DNA of 64,000 nucleotides from Azospirillum agricola (GTDB taxonomy: Bacteria; Pseudomonadota; Alphaproteobacteria; Azospirillales; Azospirillaceae), in contig NZ_JAGINM010000009.1 of NCBI RefSeq assembly GCF_017876095.1, forward strand, positions 62,001 through 126,000, read 5' to 3'. The notes under the pieces are model-generated. The model ran no database searches. It saw only the letters and a program-made list of their open reading frames with translations, and was not told the DNA's origin. How positions within the stretch are numbered: the stretch's first letter is position 1; each line of letters begins with the position of its first letter. Shown piece after piece: positions 17,467 through 28,752 of the stretch. The translations under genes and the position numbers were made by a program.

Positions 17467-18198
17467 ATGCATCGTTTCGCCAACCCCGCCCGCTTCCTGC
17501 GCCTGTCGGCCGCATTGCTGCCGTGGAGCGCCGGTGCGGCCGTGATCCTGACGATCGTCGGGCTCTATCTCAGCCTGTTCGGCTCGCCGCCCGACTACCA
17601 GCAGGGCGAGACGGTGCGGATCATGTACATCCATGTGCCCGCCGCCTGGATGAGCCTGTTCGTCTACACCAACATGGCCGTCGCCGCCGGCGCCGGGCTG
17701 GTGTGGAAGCACCCGCTGGCCGACCTGTTCGCCAAGGCCGCGGCACCCATCGGCGCCGGCTTCACCTTCGTGTGCCTCGTCACCGGCTCGCTGTGGGGCG
17801 CGCCGATGTGGGGGACCTGGTGGGTGTGGGACGCCCGGCTGACCAGCGTGCTGATCCTCTTCTTCCTCTATCTCGGCTACATGGCCCTGGTGAACGCCTT
17901 CGACGATCCGCAGCGCGGGCTGCGGGCCGGCAACGTCCTGCTGCTGGTCGGCATCGTCAACGTGCCGATCATCAAGTTCTCGGTCGACTGGTGGAACACG
18001 CTGCACCAGCCGGCCAGCGTGGTGAAGATGGGCGGTCCCAGCATCGACCCCACCATGCTGCTGCCGCTGCTGGTGATGGCCGGGGCCTTCACCGCCTACT
18101 TCGTCGCGGTGGTCCTGCTGCGCCTGCGCGCCGAGATCACGCAACGCCGGATCCAGACGCTGCGCCTGAGCGCGGCCGGCGAGGGAGCGCAGGGATAA
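17467..18198 (+). CDS. ccmC: Haem exporter/haem-handling protein CcmC
   Basis: Six-helix inner membrane protein that binds haem and hands it to CcmE. The 243-residue sequence has IMYIHVPAAWMSLFVYTN, the tryptophan-rich WGTWWVWDARLTS motif that holds haem, and WWNTLHQPASVVKMGGPS. I start at the ATG at 17467 (MHRFANPARFLRL). It heads the run ccmC-ccmD-ccmE-ccmF-ccmG-ccmH-ccmI with overlaps or short gaps. Confidence 0.95.
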   Translation: MHRFANPARFLRLSAALLPWSAGAAVILTIVGLYLSLFGSPPDYQQGETVRIMYIHVPAAWMSLFVYTNMAVAAGAGLVWKHPLADLFAKAAAPIGAGFTFVCLVTGSLWGAPMWGTWWVWDARLTSVLILFFLYLGYMALVNAFDDPQRGLRAGNVLLLVGIVNVPIIKFSVDWWNTLHQPASVVKMGGPSIDPTMLLPLLVMAGAFTAYFVAVVLLRLRAEITQRRIQTLRLSAAGEGAQG

Positions 18199-18202
18199 CG
18201 CC

Positions 18203-18436
18203 ATGACAGACTTTCTCTCGATGGGTGGTTACGCCGCCTTCGTCTGGCCCGCCTACGCCATCGCGGCGCTGGTGCTGCTGGGCCTGCTGCTGGCCACCTG
18301 GAAGGGGTTGCGCGACGCCGAGACGACGCTGAAGGCGCTGGAAAGCGCCCGTCCGGCGCGTCGCCGCACCCGCCCACGGGCCGATGGAAAGCCCGACACG
18401 GCCGCCGGAACGCCGGCGGGAGCGAGTGAAGGATGA
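18203..18436 (+). CDS. ccmD: Haem exporter protein CcmD
   Basis: Small single-span membrane protein (77 aa) that joins CcmC, CcmE and the CcmAB ATPase. The sequence [20 protein letters not shown] starts the hydrophobic segment and is diagnostic; a charged cytoplasmic tail follows. It lies 4 bp after ccmC and its stop overlaps the ccmE start (ATGA). Confidence 0.9.
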   Translation: MTDFLSMGGYAAFVWPAYAIAALVLLGLLLATWKGLRDAETTLKALESARPARRRTRPRADGKPDTAAGTPAGASEG

Positions 18437-18930
18437 CCAGGAAAAAGCGCCGCCTCTACATGCTTGGCCTCGCCCTGCTCGGGCTGGGCAGCGCCACCGC
18501 CCTGACGCTGACCGCGTTCCAGGACAACATCGTCTTCTTCTACAGCCCGACCCAGTTGCAGACCCAGCAGGTCGGCGACCGCAGCTTCCGCCTCGGCGGG
18601 CTGGTCGAGGAGGGCAGCGTCCGCAAATCGACCGACGGGCTCGTCACCGAGTTCCGCGTGACCGACACCGCCCACACCATCGACGTGAGCTACCGCGGGC
18701 AGCTGCCCGACCTGTTCCGCGAGGGCCAGGGCGTCGTCGCGGAAGGCAAGCTGACCAAGGGCGTCTTCGTCGCCCGCGAGGTGCTGGCCAAGCACGACGA
18801 GAACTACATGCCGCCGGAGGTCTCGGAGGCGCTGAAGCAGGCCGGCGTCTACAAGGACGCCAACAGCGCCCATCCCGGCGCGGCCCCCTCCGGCGCGCCC
18901 GGCACGGCCCAGGCCGCCACGGCGAAATAG
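18433..18930 (+). CDS. ccmE: Periplasmic haem chaperone CcmE
   Basis: Membrane-anchored OB-fold protein (165 aa) that carries haem covalently on a His. An N-terminal anchor ([18 protein letters not shown]) is followed by [24 protein letters not shown] and, at the haem site, [14 protein letters not shown], with His and Tyr in the conserved places. The Ala/Pro tail is unstructured. Overlaps ccmD by four bases. Confidence 0.95.
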   Translation: MTRKKRRLYMLGLALLGLGSATALTLTAFQDNIVFFYSPTQLQTQQVGDRSFRLGGLVEEGSVRKSTDGLVTEFRVTDTAHTIDVSYRGQLPDLFREGQGVVAEGKLTKGVFVAREVLAKHDENYMPPEVSEALKQAGVYKDANSAHPGAAPSGAPGTAQAATAK

Positions 18931-18987
18931 TCCGCGTCCGCCCGTCAGGGACGGTTTCGAGGTCGACATTCAAGGAGCAGCGGGACC

Positions 18988-20979
18988 GTGATCCCCGAAC
19001 TTGGCCATTACGCGCTGGTGCTGGCGCTGTTCGTGGCGCTGGTGCAGGCCGGCCCGCCGCTGGTCGGCGCCGCCACCCGCAACAGCGCCTGGATGAACGT
19101 CGCCGGCCCCGCCGCCGTCGCCCAGATGCTGCTGGTGCTGGTCGCCTACGGCGCGCTGACCTGGGCCCATGTGGTGTCCGATTTCAGCGTGCAGAACGTG
19201 GTGCAGAACAGCCACTCGCTGAAGCCGATGCTCTACAAGGTGTCGGGCGTCTGGGGCAACCACGAGGGCTCGATGATCCTGTGGATCGTCATGCTCTCGG
19301 TCTTCGGCGCCGCCGTCGCGGTGTTCGGCCGCAACCTGCCGCCGACGCTCAAGGCGCGCGTGCTGGCGGTGCAGGGCCTGATCGGCATCGGCTTCCTGCT
19401 CTTCATCCTGGCGACCTCCAACCCCTTCATCCGGGTGATCCCGCCGCCGCTCGACGGCAACGACCTGAATCCGCTGTTGCAGGATCCCGGCCTCGCCTTC
19501 CACCCGCCCTTCCTCTACGCCGGCTATGTCGGCTTCTCGATGGCCTTCTCCTTCGCGGTCGCGGCCCTGATCGAGGGGCGGGTCGACCCCGCCTGGGCGC
19601 GCTGGGTGCGGCCCTGGACGCTGGCGGCCTGGTCCACCCTGACCATGGGCATCGCCATGGGCTCCTGGTGGGCCTATTACGAGCTGGGCTGGGGCGGCTG
19701 GTGGTACTGGGACCCGGTCGAGAACGCCTCCTTCATGCCGTGGCTGGCCGGCACCGCGCTGCTGCACTCCGCCATCGTCGTGGAGAAGCGCGACGCGCTG
19801 AAGAGCTGGACCATCCTGCTGGCCATCGTCACCTTCTCGCTGTCGCTGATGGGCACCTTCCTGGTGCGCTCGGGCATCCTGACCTCGGTCCACGCCTTCG
19901 CGGTGGACCCGGCGCGCGGCGTCTTCATCCTGGTGCTGCTGGCGATCGCCACCGGCGGTTCGCTGCTGCTCTACAGCCTGCGGGCGCCGACGCTGAAGGC
20001 CGGCGGCCTGTTCGCCCCGGTCAGCCGCGAGGGGGCGCTGGTGCTGAACAACCTGCTGCTGTCCACCGCGACGGCGACGGTGTTCATCGGCACCCTCTAC
20101 CCACTGTTCCTCGACGTGCTGAATCTGGGCAAGGTCTCGGTCGGCCCGCCCTTCTTCAACGCGACCTTCCTGCCGGTGGCGATCCCGATGGTCGCCACCA
20201 TGGTGGTCGGTCCCTTCCTGTCCTGGAAGCGGGCGGATCTGGGCGCGGCGCTGACCCGGCTGTGGGTGGCCGGCATCGCCGTGGTCGTCATGGTCGCCGT
20301 CGCCGCCTATCTGACGGCCGGCGGCGGGCCGCTGCTGGCGCTGGTCGGCATCGCGCTGGGGGCCTGGGCCTTCGTCGGCGCGCTGGTCGAGTTCGCCGAG
20401 CGCATCCGCCTGTTCCGCATCCCGGTGAGGGACAGCTGGAACCGCGCGGTGCATCTGCCGCGCAGCGCCTGGGGCATGACCATCGCGCACGCCTGCGTCG
20501 GGCTCGCCATCTTCGGAATGACCGGCACCTCGGCGTGGCAGACCGAGTCGATCTCGGCCATGAAGCCGGGCGACACCGCGCGTCTCGCCGGCTACGAGTT
20601 CCGCTTCGACAGCATCGGCACGGTGCCGGGGGCCAACTACCGCGCCGACCGCGCCGTCTTCACGGTCAGCAGGGACGGCGTTCCCTTCGCCACCCTGACG
20701 CCGGAGCGCCGCAGCTACCCGGTCACCCGGATGACGACCACCGAATCCGCCATCCACACGACGGTCTTCTCCGACCTCTACGTGGCGCTGGGCGACCCGA
20801 CGCAGAACGGCACCGCCTGGATCGTCCGCATCTACCACCACCCGCTGGTGCCGTGGATCTGGATCGGCGGCGTGGGAATGATGCTGGGCGGCTTCGTCAG
20901 CCTGACCGACCGGCGGTTCCGCATCGGCGCGCCGGAGCGCCGCCGCGCGGCCAAGCCCGCCGTCCAGCCCGCCGAGTGA
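18988..20979 (+). CDS. ccmF: Cytochrome c haem lyase subunit CcmF
   Basis: Large membrane protein (663 aa) of the haem ligation complex. It shows VSGVWGNHEGSMILWI, the haem-handling WWD motif WGGWWYWDPVENASFMPW, and LLHSAIVVEKRDALKSW. Start is a GTG at 18988 with AAGGAG 11-16 nt upstream. Many hydrophobic helices are visible, and a periplasmic loop near the C-terminus (about residues 520-610). Confidence 0.95.
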   Translation: MIPELGHYALVLALFVALVQAGPPLVGAATRNSAWMNVAGPAAVAQMLLVLVAYGALTWAHVVSDFSVQNVVQNSHSLKPMLYKVSGVWGNHEGSMILWIVMLSVFGAAVAVFGRNLPPTLKARVLAVQGLIGIGFLLFILATSNPFIRVIPPPLDGNDLNPLLQDPGLAFHPPFLYAGYVGFSMAFSFAVAALIEGRVDPAWARWVRPWTLAAWSTLTMGIAMGSWWAYYELGWGGWWYWDPVENASFMPWLAGTALLHSAIVVEKRDALKSWTILLAIVTFSLSLMGTFLVRSGILTSVHAFAVDPARGVFILVLLAIATGGSLLLYSLRAPTLKAGGLFAPVSREGALVLNNLLLSTATATVFIGTLYPLFLDVLNLGKVSVGPPFFNATFLPVAIPMVATMVVGPFLSWKRADLGAALTRLWVAGIAVVVMVAVAAYLTAGGGPLLALVGIALGAWAFVGALVEFAERIRLFRIPVRDSWNRAVHLPRSAWGMTIAHACVGLAIFGMTGTSAWQTESISAMKPGDTARLAGYEFRFDSIGTVPGANYRADRAVFTVSRDGVPFATLTPERRSYPVTRMTTTESAIHTTVFSDLYVALGDPTQNGTAWIVRIYHHPLVPWIWIGGVGMMLGGFVSLTDRRFRIGAPERRRAAKPAVQPAE

Positions 20980-21004
20980 CGCGGCCAAGTAAGGATACAC
21001 CCCC

Positions 21005-21541
21005 ATGCGCCGCCTGCTCTACCTGCTGCCCTTCCTGCTGTTCATCGGCGTGGGCGTGGCTTTTTACCTGGGATTTCAAAGGGATCCCCGCGACATCCCG
21101 TCGGCCCTGATCGACAAGCCGGTGCCGTCCTTCGAGCTGCCGCCCTTACCCGGCCGTCCCGAGGGGCTGTCGGCGGAGCGGCTGAAGGGCGACGTGACGC
21201 TGGTCAACGTCTTCGCCTCCTGGTGCATCCCCTGCAAGGCGGAGCACCCGATCATCACCCGGCTGGCCCGCGAGCAGGGCGTCACCGTCCGCGCCATCAA
21301 CCACAAGGACAAGGCCGAGGACGCGCTGGCCTGGCTGGCCCGCAACGGCGATCCTTACGCCAGCATCGGCGCCGACCTCGACGGGCGGGTGTCGATCGAC
21401 TGGGGAGTCTATGGCGTGCCGGAGACCTTCCTGGTCGACCGCCAGGGCCGCATCCGCTTCAAGCATGTCGGGCCGCTCACCCCGCAGGTGGTGGACGAGC
21501 AGATCCTCCCGATGGTCAAGCATCTGCGGGGGCAGGGATGA
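21005..21541 (+). CDS. ccmG: Thiol:disulfide oxidoreductase CcmG/DsbE
   Basis: Membrane-anchored thioredoxin-fold protein (178 aa) that keeps apocytochrome c cysteines or CcmH reduced. The N-terminal anchor is [20 protein letters not shown]; the active site is [13 protein letters not shown], and the cis-Pro region [15 protein letters not shown] follows. An AAGGATA ribosome-binding site lies 9-15 nt upstream. The stop overlaps the ccmH start. Confidence 0.95.
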   Translation: MRRLLYLLPFLLFIGVGVAFYLGFQRDPRDIPSALIDKPVPSFELPPLPGRPEGLSAERLKGDVTLVNVFASWCIPCKAEHPIITRLAREQGVTVRAINHKDKAEDALAWLARNGDPYASIGADLDGRVSIDWGVYGVPETFLVDRQGRIRFKHVGPLTPQVVDEQILPMVKHLRGQG

Positions 21542-22023
21542 AACGGCTCCTTCTCGCCGCCGTCCTGGCGCTGTCGGCTCCCATCCCGGCCGCCGTCCCG
21601 GCGCTCGCGGTGCAGCCGGACGAGGTGCTGCCCGACCCGGCGCTGGAATCCCGCGCGCGGGAGATCAGCAAGGAGCTGCGCTGCCTCGTCTGCCAGAACC
21701 AGTCGATCGACGACAGCAACGCGCCGCTGGCCCGCGACCTGCGCGTGCTGGTGCGCGAGCGGCTGAAGGCGGGCGACAGCGACGCCGGCGTGCTGGGCTA
21801 CGTCACCGACCGCTACGGCGATTACGTGCTGCTGCGCCCGCCCTTCAAGGCGACGACGCTGCTGCTGTGGGTGGGGCCTTTCGCGATCCTGCTGCTGGGC
21901 GGGGCGGCGACCGCGCTGTTCCTGCGCGGCCGGCGCGGGGTGGCCGCCGGGGCGGACACCGTGCCCCTGAGCGATGACGAACGGCGGCGGCTCGACGCGC
22001 TGCTGCGGAAAGACGACGCGTGA
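21538..22023 (+). CDS. ccmH: Cytochrome c maturation protein CcmH
   Basis: Thiol-oxidoreductase subunit (161 aa) with a signal sequence, the redox motif [19 protein letters not shown], the [17 protein letters not shown] segment and a C-terminal membrane helix ([15 protein letters not shown]). This is the short CcmH form; the TPR half of the E. coli protein is the separate ccmI gene that follows. Start ATG at 21538 overlaps ccmG; the stop overlaps the ccmI start. Confidence 0.93.
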   Translation: MKRLLLAAVLALSAPIPAAVPALAVQPDEVLPDPALESRAREISKELRCLVCQNQSIDDSNAPLARDLRVLVRERLKAGDSDAGVLGYVTDRYGDYVLLRPPFKATTLLLWVGPFAILLLGGAATALFLRGRRGVAAGADTVPLSDDERRRLDALLRKDDA

Positions 22024-23420
22024 TGCTGTTCTGGATTCTCGCCGCCGCGCTGACGGTGGCCGTTCTGCTGCTGATCCTCCCGCCGCTGCTGAAGCCGGCG
22101 GACGCGGCGCCCGCCCGCGACGACTACGACCGCGAGGTCTACCGCGACCAGCTCGACGAGCTGGAGCGCGACCTCGCCCGCGGCGTCATCAGCCCGGCCC
22201 AGGCCGAGGCGGCGAAGGCCGAGATCGGCCGCCGCATGCTGGCGACCGCCCAGCCCGCTCCGCAGCCGGCCGCCCGGCCCGCCCGCTCGGCGAAGGCGCT
22301 GGCGATGGTGCTGGCCCTGACGGTGCCGGTGGGGGCGCTGGCGGTCTACGGCGCGGTCGGACGTCCGGACCAGCCGGCCCGGCCGCTCGCCTCGCGCAAC
22401 CTGGAGCAGGAACGCGGCGGCCCGCCGAAGAGCGTGCTCGCCGCCATCGACAAGCTGAAGCAGCAGTTGGCCGAAAGCCCGGACGACGCCCAGGGCTGGG
22501 CCATCCTGGGCCAGGCCTACGTCAAGATGAACCGTCCCGCCGAGGCGGCCGACGCCCTGCGCCGCGCGGTGGCGCTGAACAAGGACGACCTCGAGCTGCT
22601 CGGCCTGTTCGCCGAGACGCTGACCGAGGCCAACGACGGCACCGTCCCGGAAGAAGCGCGCGCCGCCTTCGACGGCGTGCTGGCCAGGGATCCGAAGGAC
22701 GCCCGCGCCCGCTTCTTCGCGGCGCTGGCCCGCCATCAGGCCGGCGACCAGCGCGACGCGCTGGAACGCTGGCGCGCCCTGCTCGCGGAATCGCCGGCCA
22801 ACGCGGCGTGGGTGCCCACCGTGCGGGCGCATATCCGCGAGGCGGCCATCGCCCTCAACCTCGACCCCGCCGCCGTGACGCCGAACCCGCTGCCCGCCCA
22901 GGAGGAGGCTCCGGCAACCGCGCAGGCGACGCAGGGACAGCCGCAGCAGCAGCCTTCCGCCGAGGAGCGCGAGCAGATGGTGCGCGGCATGGTCGACGGC
23001 CTCGCGGCGCGGCTGGCGGCCGACCCGTCGGACATCGACGGCTGGGTCCGGCTCGTCCGCTCCTACAACGTGCTGGGCGAGCCGGCCAAGGCCCTGGAAG
23101 CCGCCCGCAAGGCGCGGGAACAGGCGCCCGACCGGCCCGACGTGCTGGTCGTCTACGCCAGCTCCATCCTGCAGAACCAGCCGCGCAGCGACCCGCCCGC
23201 CCCGATGCCCGAGGAGGCGACCGCCGCCCTGCGCAAGGCGCTAGCCGGCGACGCCACCAACCGCGACGCGCTGTGGCTGCTCGGCCTCGACGCGATGACG
23301 GTGGGCCGCAAGGCGGAAGCCACCGACTACTGGACCCGGCTGATGGCCCAGTTCACGCCGAACGACCCGGAATACGCGCTGCTGAAGACGCGCCTGGAGT
23401 CGTTGAAGACGGGAAGCTGA
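22020..23420 (+). CDS. ccmI: Cytochrome c maturation TPR protein CcmI
   Basis: Apocytochrome c chaperone (466 aa) with two N-terminal membrane helices ([19 protein letters not shown] and [18 protein letters not shown]) around a cytoplasmic loop with [18 protein letters not shown], then a periplasmic region with TPR units ([30 protein letters not shown]). Start may be the GTG at 22020 or the ATG at 22023. It closes the ccm operon. Confidence 0.9.
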   Translation: MMLFWILAAALTVAVLLLILPPLLKPADAAPARDDYDREVYRDQLDELERDLARGVISPAQAEAAKAEIGRRMLATAQPAPQPAARPARSAKALAMVLALTVPVGALAVYGAVGRPDQPARPLASRNLEQERGGPPKSVLAAIDKLKQQLAESPDDAQGWAILGQAYVKMNRPAEAADALRRAVALNKDDLELLGLFAETLTEANDGTVPEEARAAFDGVLARDPKDARARFFAALARHQAGDQRDALERWRALLAESPANAAWVPTVRAHIREAAIALNLDPAAVTPNPLPAQEEAPATAQATQGQPQQQPSAEEREQMVRGMVDGLAARLAADPSDIDGWVRLVRSYNVLGEPAKALEAARKAREQAPDRPDVLVVYASSILQNQPRSDPPAPMPEEATAALRKALAGDATNRDALWLLGLDAMTVGRKAEATDYWTRLMAQFTPNDPEYALLKTRLESLKTGS

Positions 23421-23454
23421 GCGGCTTTCCCGCATCGGGTTCCTTCCGATCGGA

Positions 23455-23483
23455 TTTCCAGCGGATCATGGCCGCGCTACACT
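23455..23483 (+). promoter_or_regulatory. Possible promoter of the SAM adenosyltransferase gene
   Basis: TTTCCA (23455-23460), 17 bp, TACACT (23478-23483). Each hexamer matches four of six consensus bases. The start site would fall at about 23490, next to the ATG at 23491, which has no Shine-Dalgarno, so the transcript may be leaderless. Confidence 0.35.
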
Positions 23484-23490
23484 GGCGGCC

Positions 23491-24306
23491 ATGATCGTGC
23501 TCTTCACGGATTTCGGCCTGTCCGGCCCCTACACCGGGCAGGTCAAGGCGGTGCTGGCGCAGCAGGCGCCGGGCGTGCCGGTGATCGACCTGTTCGCCGA
23601 CGCCCCCGTCTTCGACCCGCAGCTCTCCGCCTATCTGCTGGCCGCCTACGCCCCCGCCTTTCCGGCGGGCGGCGTCTTCGTGTGCGTCGTCGATCCCGGC
23701 GTCGGCACCGACCGCCGTCCGCTGGTCGTCGAAGCCGACGGTCGGTTCTTCGTCGGTCCCGACAACGGCCTGTTCGAGCTGGTCCGCCGCCGCGCCGCCA
23801 GCTTCCGCGCCTGGAGCATCGACTGGCAGCCGGAGCGGCTGTCCGCCAGCTTCCACGGCCGCGACCTGTTCGCCCCCGTCGCGGCGCGTCTGGCAACCGG
23901 CCGGGAGGTGGCGCGCACGGCCCTGCCGGACGCCGCCGTCGCCCGCCCGGACTGGCCGGACGAACTGCCGCGCATCGTCTATGTCGACGTCTACGGCAAC
24001 GCCATGACCGGCCTGCGCGCCGCCACGCTGGCCGAGGATGCGGTCCTGACGGCCGGTGGGTGGGCGGTGCTCCGGGGCCGCACCTTCGCCGACGCCGCGC
24101 CGGGCGAGGCGCTGTGGTACGGGAACTCCAACGGGCTGGCCGAGATCGCCGTCAACCGTGGCCGCGCCGACGTCGGTCTTGGACTGCGGGTCGGTGCGGA
24201 TGTGACGGTCACATCGCGCTCAATCCCCTCTCCCCGGGGGGGAGAGGGGGAAGGAAGCGTCACACCCTCAACTCATAGACCGCGACCGCATCCGCCAACC
24301 CCTTGA
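23491..24306 (+). CDS. SAM hydroxide adenosyltransferase (DUF62)
   Basis: Family of enzymes that split S-adenosylmethionine with water to adenosine and methionine, related to fluorinase/chlorinase. Motifs present: LFTDFGLSGPYTGQVKA, VVDPGVGTDRRPL (Asp and Arg of the triad), SFHGRDLFAPVAA (His) and DVYGNAMTGL. The last 30 or so residues (SIPSPRGGEGEGSV onward) are encoded across a GC palindrome and overlap the convergent cyclase gene, so they look like a recent run-on. Total length 271 aa. SAM hydrolysis is family-based; no halide specificity can be claimed. Confidence 0.85.
   Translation: MIVLFTDFGLSGPYTGQVKAVLAQQAPGVPVIDLFADAPVFDPQLSAYLLAAYAPAFPAGGVFVCVVDPGVGTDRRPLVVEADGRFFVGPDNGLFELVRRRAASFRAWSIDWQPERLSASFHGRDLFAPVAARLATGREVARTALPDAAVARPDWPDELPRIVYVDVYGNAMTGLRAATLAEDAVLTAGGWAVLRGRTFADAAPGEALWYGNSNGLAEIAVNRGRADVGLGLRVGADVTVTSRSIPSPRGGEGEGSVTPSTHRPRPHPPTP
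24225..24250. repeat. CCCCTCTCCCC/GGGGAGAGGGG palindrome
   Basis: A near-perfect inverted repeat within the extreme 3' end of the adenosyltransferase gene. The same type of palindrome is widespread in GC-rich alphaproteobacteria; a decayed form may be present near 8353-8377. Here it lies where two convergent genes meet and could act as a hairpin barrier. Confidence 0.6.
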
Positions 24307-25498
24307 CCGTGTGGTGCCCGATGGAATGGAGCTGGTGGCGCCCCTCCCCGTCCCCCTCGACCAGTGCCGCGAAGGCGGCCGAGGTCAGCACCGTGCGCTC
24401 CAGCCGGCCGCACAGCCCCTCGATCCGGCTGACCAGATTGACCGCCGGGCCGATCACCGTGAAGTCCAGCCGCTCGGTCGAGCCGATGTTGCCGTACATC
24501 ACCTCGCCGACATGAAGCGCGATGCCGCAGCGCAGGGTCGGCTGGCCCCAGGCGGCGCGCTCGGCGTTCTGCGCCGCCATGGTGGCGAGCGCGTCGGCCG
24601 CCGCGTTCAGCGCCTTGACCGCGGCGGCGGTGTCGCCTCCGTCCTCATCGCCGGCCAGGGGAAAGATCGCCAGCATGGCGTCGCCGATGAATTTCAGGAT
24701 CTCGCCGCCATGGCGCTCCACCGCGTCGCCCATCGATTCGAAATAGCCGTTCAGCAGCGCGATCAGCTCCTCGCGCGGCAGCCGGTCGGCCAGCGGGGTG
24801 AAGCCGCGCAGGTCGCAGTACCACAGCACGGCGCGGACATCGGCCCCGGTGCCGCGCCGGATGTCGCCGGACAGGATGCGGGCGCCGGTCTTGCGGCCGA
24901 CATAGGTGTCCAGCACCGTCGCCGCCAGCCGCCGCAGCGCCAGCGTCTCCAGCACCGTGCCCAGCGCCGGCAGCAGGGCGTCGAGCAGCGCGAGGTCGGC
25001 CGTTGAGAAACCGCCCGGCCGGTCGGTGGCGAAGGTGACCGCGTTGCGCCGCCCGCCGGCGAACAGCACCGCCATCGCCGCGTAGTCGGTCAGGCCCGCC
25101 GCGCGCAGCTCCCCCAGCACCGGGTAGGGCCAGGGCGCCTCCATCCGCTCCAGCGGGTAGCGCATGCCGTCCGCCCCCTCGTCGATCAGGGCGGCGAAGG
25201 TGCTGGTCCGGTAGGGCTCCAGCAGCTCGGTGCCGTGCGCGGCGGTGACGACCTCGATCGCCGGATCGCCCCGGCGCCAGAAATAGACCATGGAGCGGAT
25301 CTGCGGGTGCAGGAGCTGCAAGGCCAGCACGCAGCGCGCCAGCGGCACGCCGGCGGCGATCAGCCGGGCGCAGAAATCCTCCACCAGCGACTCGGCGTCG
25401 GGCGCGTGGCGGCCCTCCCGCAGCAGCCAGCCGACGACCGAGGCGGCGTCATGGGACGGCGCGGGCGGGGCGGCGTGGTCGGTCGGCGAAATCGTCAC
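24260..25498 (-). CDS. Class III adenylate cyclase
   Basis: Makes cAMP. The 412-residue protein has an N-terminal sensory-like region (about residues 1-195, no membrane segment seen) and a C-terminal cyclase domain: metal Asp in LWYCDLRGFTPLADRLP, second metal Asp in EILKFIGDAMLAIFP (with the purine-selecting Lys), DFTVIGPAVNLVSRIEGL with the Thr and the transition-state Asn/Arg. Start chosen as GTG at 25498 (VTISPTDHAAPP); a TTG at 25531 is possible. Overlaps the adenosyltransferase gene tail to tail by 47 bp. Confidence 0.85.
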   Translation of the reverse strand: MTISPTDHAAPPAPSHDAASVVGWLLREGRHAPDAESLVEDFCARLIAAGVPLARCVLALQLLHPQIRSMVYFWRRGDPAIEVVTAAHGTELLEPYRTSTFAALIDEGADGMRYPLERMEAPWPYPVLGELRAAGLTDYAAMAVLFAGGRRNAVTFATDRPGGFSTADLALLDALLPALGTVLETLALRRLAATVLDTYVGRKTGARILSGDIRRGTGADVRAVLWYCDLRGFTPLADRLPREELIALLNGYFESMGDAVERHGGEILKFIGDAMLAIFPLAGDEDGGDTAAAVKALNAAADALATMAAQNAERAAWGQPTLRCGIALHVGEVMYGNIGSTERLDFTVIGPAVNLVSRIEGLCGRLERTVLTSAAFAALVEGDGEGRHQLHSIGHHTVKGLADAVAVYELRV

Positions 25499-25614
25499 AA
25501 CGAAATAGCCCCAAAGGAATAACCGGACCAATCCGGTGCTTGATCCGGCCGGCGATTCTGCCCAAATTTCAGGAGCGCCGCCAGCCCAGTTCGGCGCCGA
25601 TGGAGGATAGCACC

Positions 25615-26169
25615 ATGTTCATTCAGACCGAGCAGACGCCCAACCCGGCGACTCTCAAGTTCCTGCCGGGGCGTGACGTGCTCGGACGCGGCACCGCCGA
25701 CTTCACCAGCCGCGAGGACGCCGCCCGCTCGCCGCTCGCCCAGCGCCTGTTCGAGATCGACGGCATCGCCGGGGTGTTCCTGGGCGCCGATTTCGTCACC
25801 ATCACCAAGACCGACGCCAAGGACTGGTTCCTGCTGAAGCCGTCGATCCTCGGCGTCATCATGGAACATTTCACCGCCGACCGCCCGGTCCTGCTGAGCG
25901 ACGCCGGCGACGGCCACGCGGCCGGCAGCGGCGACGACGACGAGATCGTCGAGCAGATCAAGGAGCTGCTGGACACCCGCGTCCGCCCGTCGGTGGCGCA
26001 GGACGGCGGCGACATCACCTTCCAGGGCTTCGACAAGGGCGTCGTCTATCTGGCGATGAAGGGAGCCTGCTCCGGCTGCCCCAGCTCGACCGCGACGCTG
26101 AAGCACGGCATCGAGAACATGCTGCGCCACTACATCCCGGAAGTGGTCGAGGTCCGCGCCGTCCAGTGA
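25615..26169 (+). CDS. NifU-like iron-sulfur scaffold (Nfu type)
   Basis: Carries and delivers Fe-S clusters. The 184-residue protein has the Nfu N-terminal domain (MFIQTEQTPNPATLKFLPG, GVFLGADFVTITK) and the C-terminal NifU domain with the cluster-binding CSGCPSS motif, preceded by VRPSVAQDGGDI. Both parts and lengths match bacterial NfuA-type proteins. The GGAGGATA ribosome-binding site is strong. A bidirectional intrinsic terminator follows. Confidence 0.93.
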   Translation: MFIQTEQTPNPATLKFLPGRDVLGRGTADFTSREDAARSPLAQRLFEIDGIAGVFLGADFVTITKTDAKDWFLLKPSILGVIMEHFTADRPVLLSDAGDGHAAGSGDDDEIVEQIKELLDTRVRPSVAQDGGDITFQGFDKGVVYLAMKGACSGCPSSTATLKHGIENMLRHYIPEVVEVRAVQ

Positions 26170-26206
26170 CACTGGACAGCGTCATGACCAGGTAAGGATA
26201 GAACGG

Positions 26207-26243
26207 AAAAAGGGGCGCTCCCGCGTGGGAAGCGCCCCTTTTT
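26207..26243 (+). terminator. Intrinsic terminator after the Nfu gene
   Basis: Arms AAAAAGGGGCGCT (26207-26219) and AGCGCCCCTTTTT (26231-26243) pair perfectly around an 11-nt loop. The T-run works for plus-strand transcription and the A-run makes it bidirectional, so it may also end pnp. Confidence 0.9.
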
Positions 26244-26321
26244 CGTGGCCTTGAGCCCCGGCTTCCTTACCCGCCCCCGCCCCGCCAAGACGGGAAAGGA
26301 GCGGATGGGAAGCCGTCGCGG

Positions 26322-28433
<2,112 letters not shown>

Positions 28434-28551
28434 GATTTTTTCCTTCCATCCGACGCCCAGGACGGCCGGATTGCCGCCCGAGACCGGGGCCGCCAGTCGT
28501 AAGGCCCCGCAGAGATTAAAAGCGTTGGAAACGACAACAGAGATTGATGCG

Positions 28552-28590
28552 AAAAAGGCCGGTCCCCCGATCAAGGATCGGGGCCGGCCT
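28552..28590 (-). terminator. Second terminator between rpsO and pnp
   Basis: On the minus strand a hairpin formed by GGCCGGCCCCGATC and its partner (one bulge) around loop CTT is followed directly by CCTTTTTCGC. Position 28552-28590, about 120 bp before the pnp start. Confidence 0.75.
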
Positions 28591-28642
28591 GTCCATCACA
28601 AAGCTCTAAAGATCAATCGCGTCGCAACAGGAAGAGGTGCTG

Positions 28643-28721
28643 AAAAACGCGACGCCCCAACCGGCGCGCCGCACCCGCCGGAACCCGAGGGTGCGGCGAG
28701 GCGGCGGCTGGCTGGGGCGTC
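28643..28721 (-). terminator. First terminator after rpsO
   Basis: A long imperfect stem closed by GACGCCCCA (28651-28659) and TGGGGCGTC (28713-28721), followed on the minus strand by GCGTTTTTC. It begins 32 bp after the rpsO stop. Confidence 0.7.
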
Positions 28722-28752
28722 GTATCCGGTCACGGTCTGGACGGCGCGCCGA

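Noticed and set aside
24199..24215. GATGTGACGGTCACATC as a CRP site near the adenylate cyclase
   Set aside because: The half-sites are 3 bp apart, not 6, and it lies inside the 3' end of a gene, not at a promoter.
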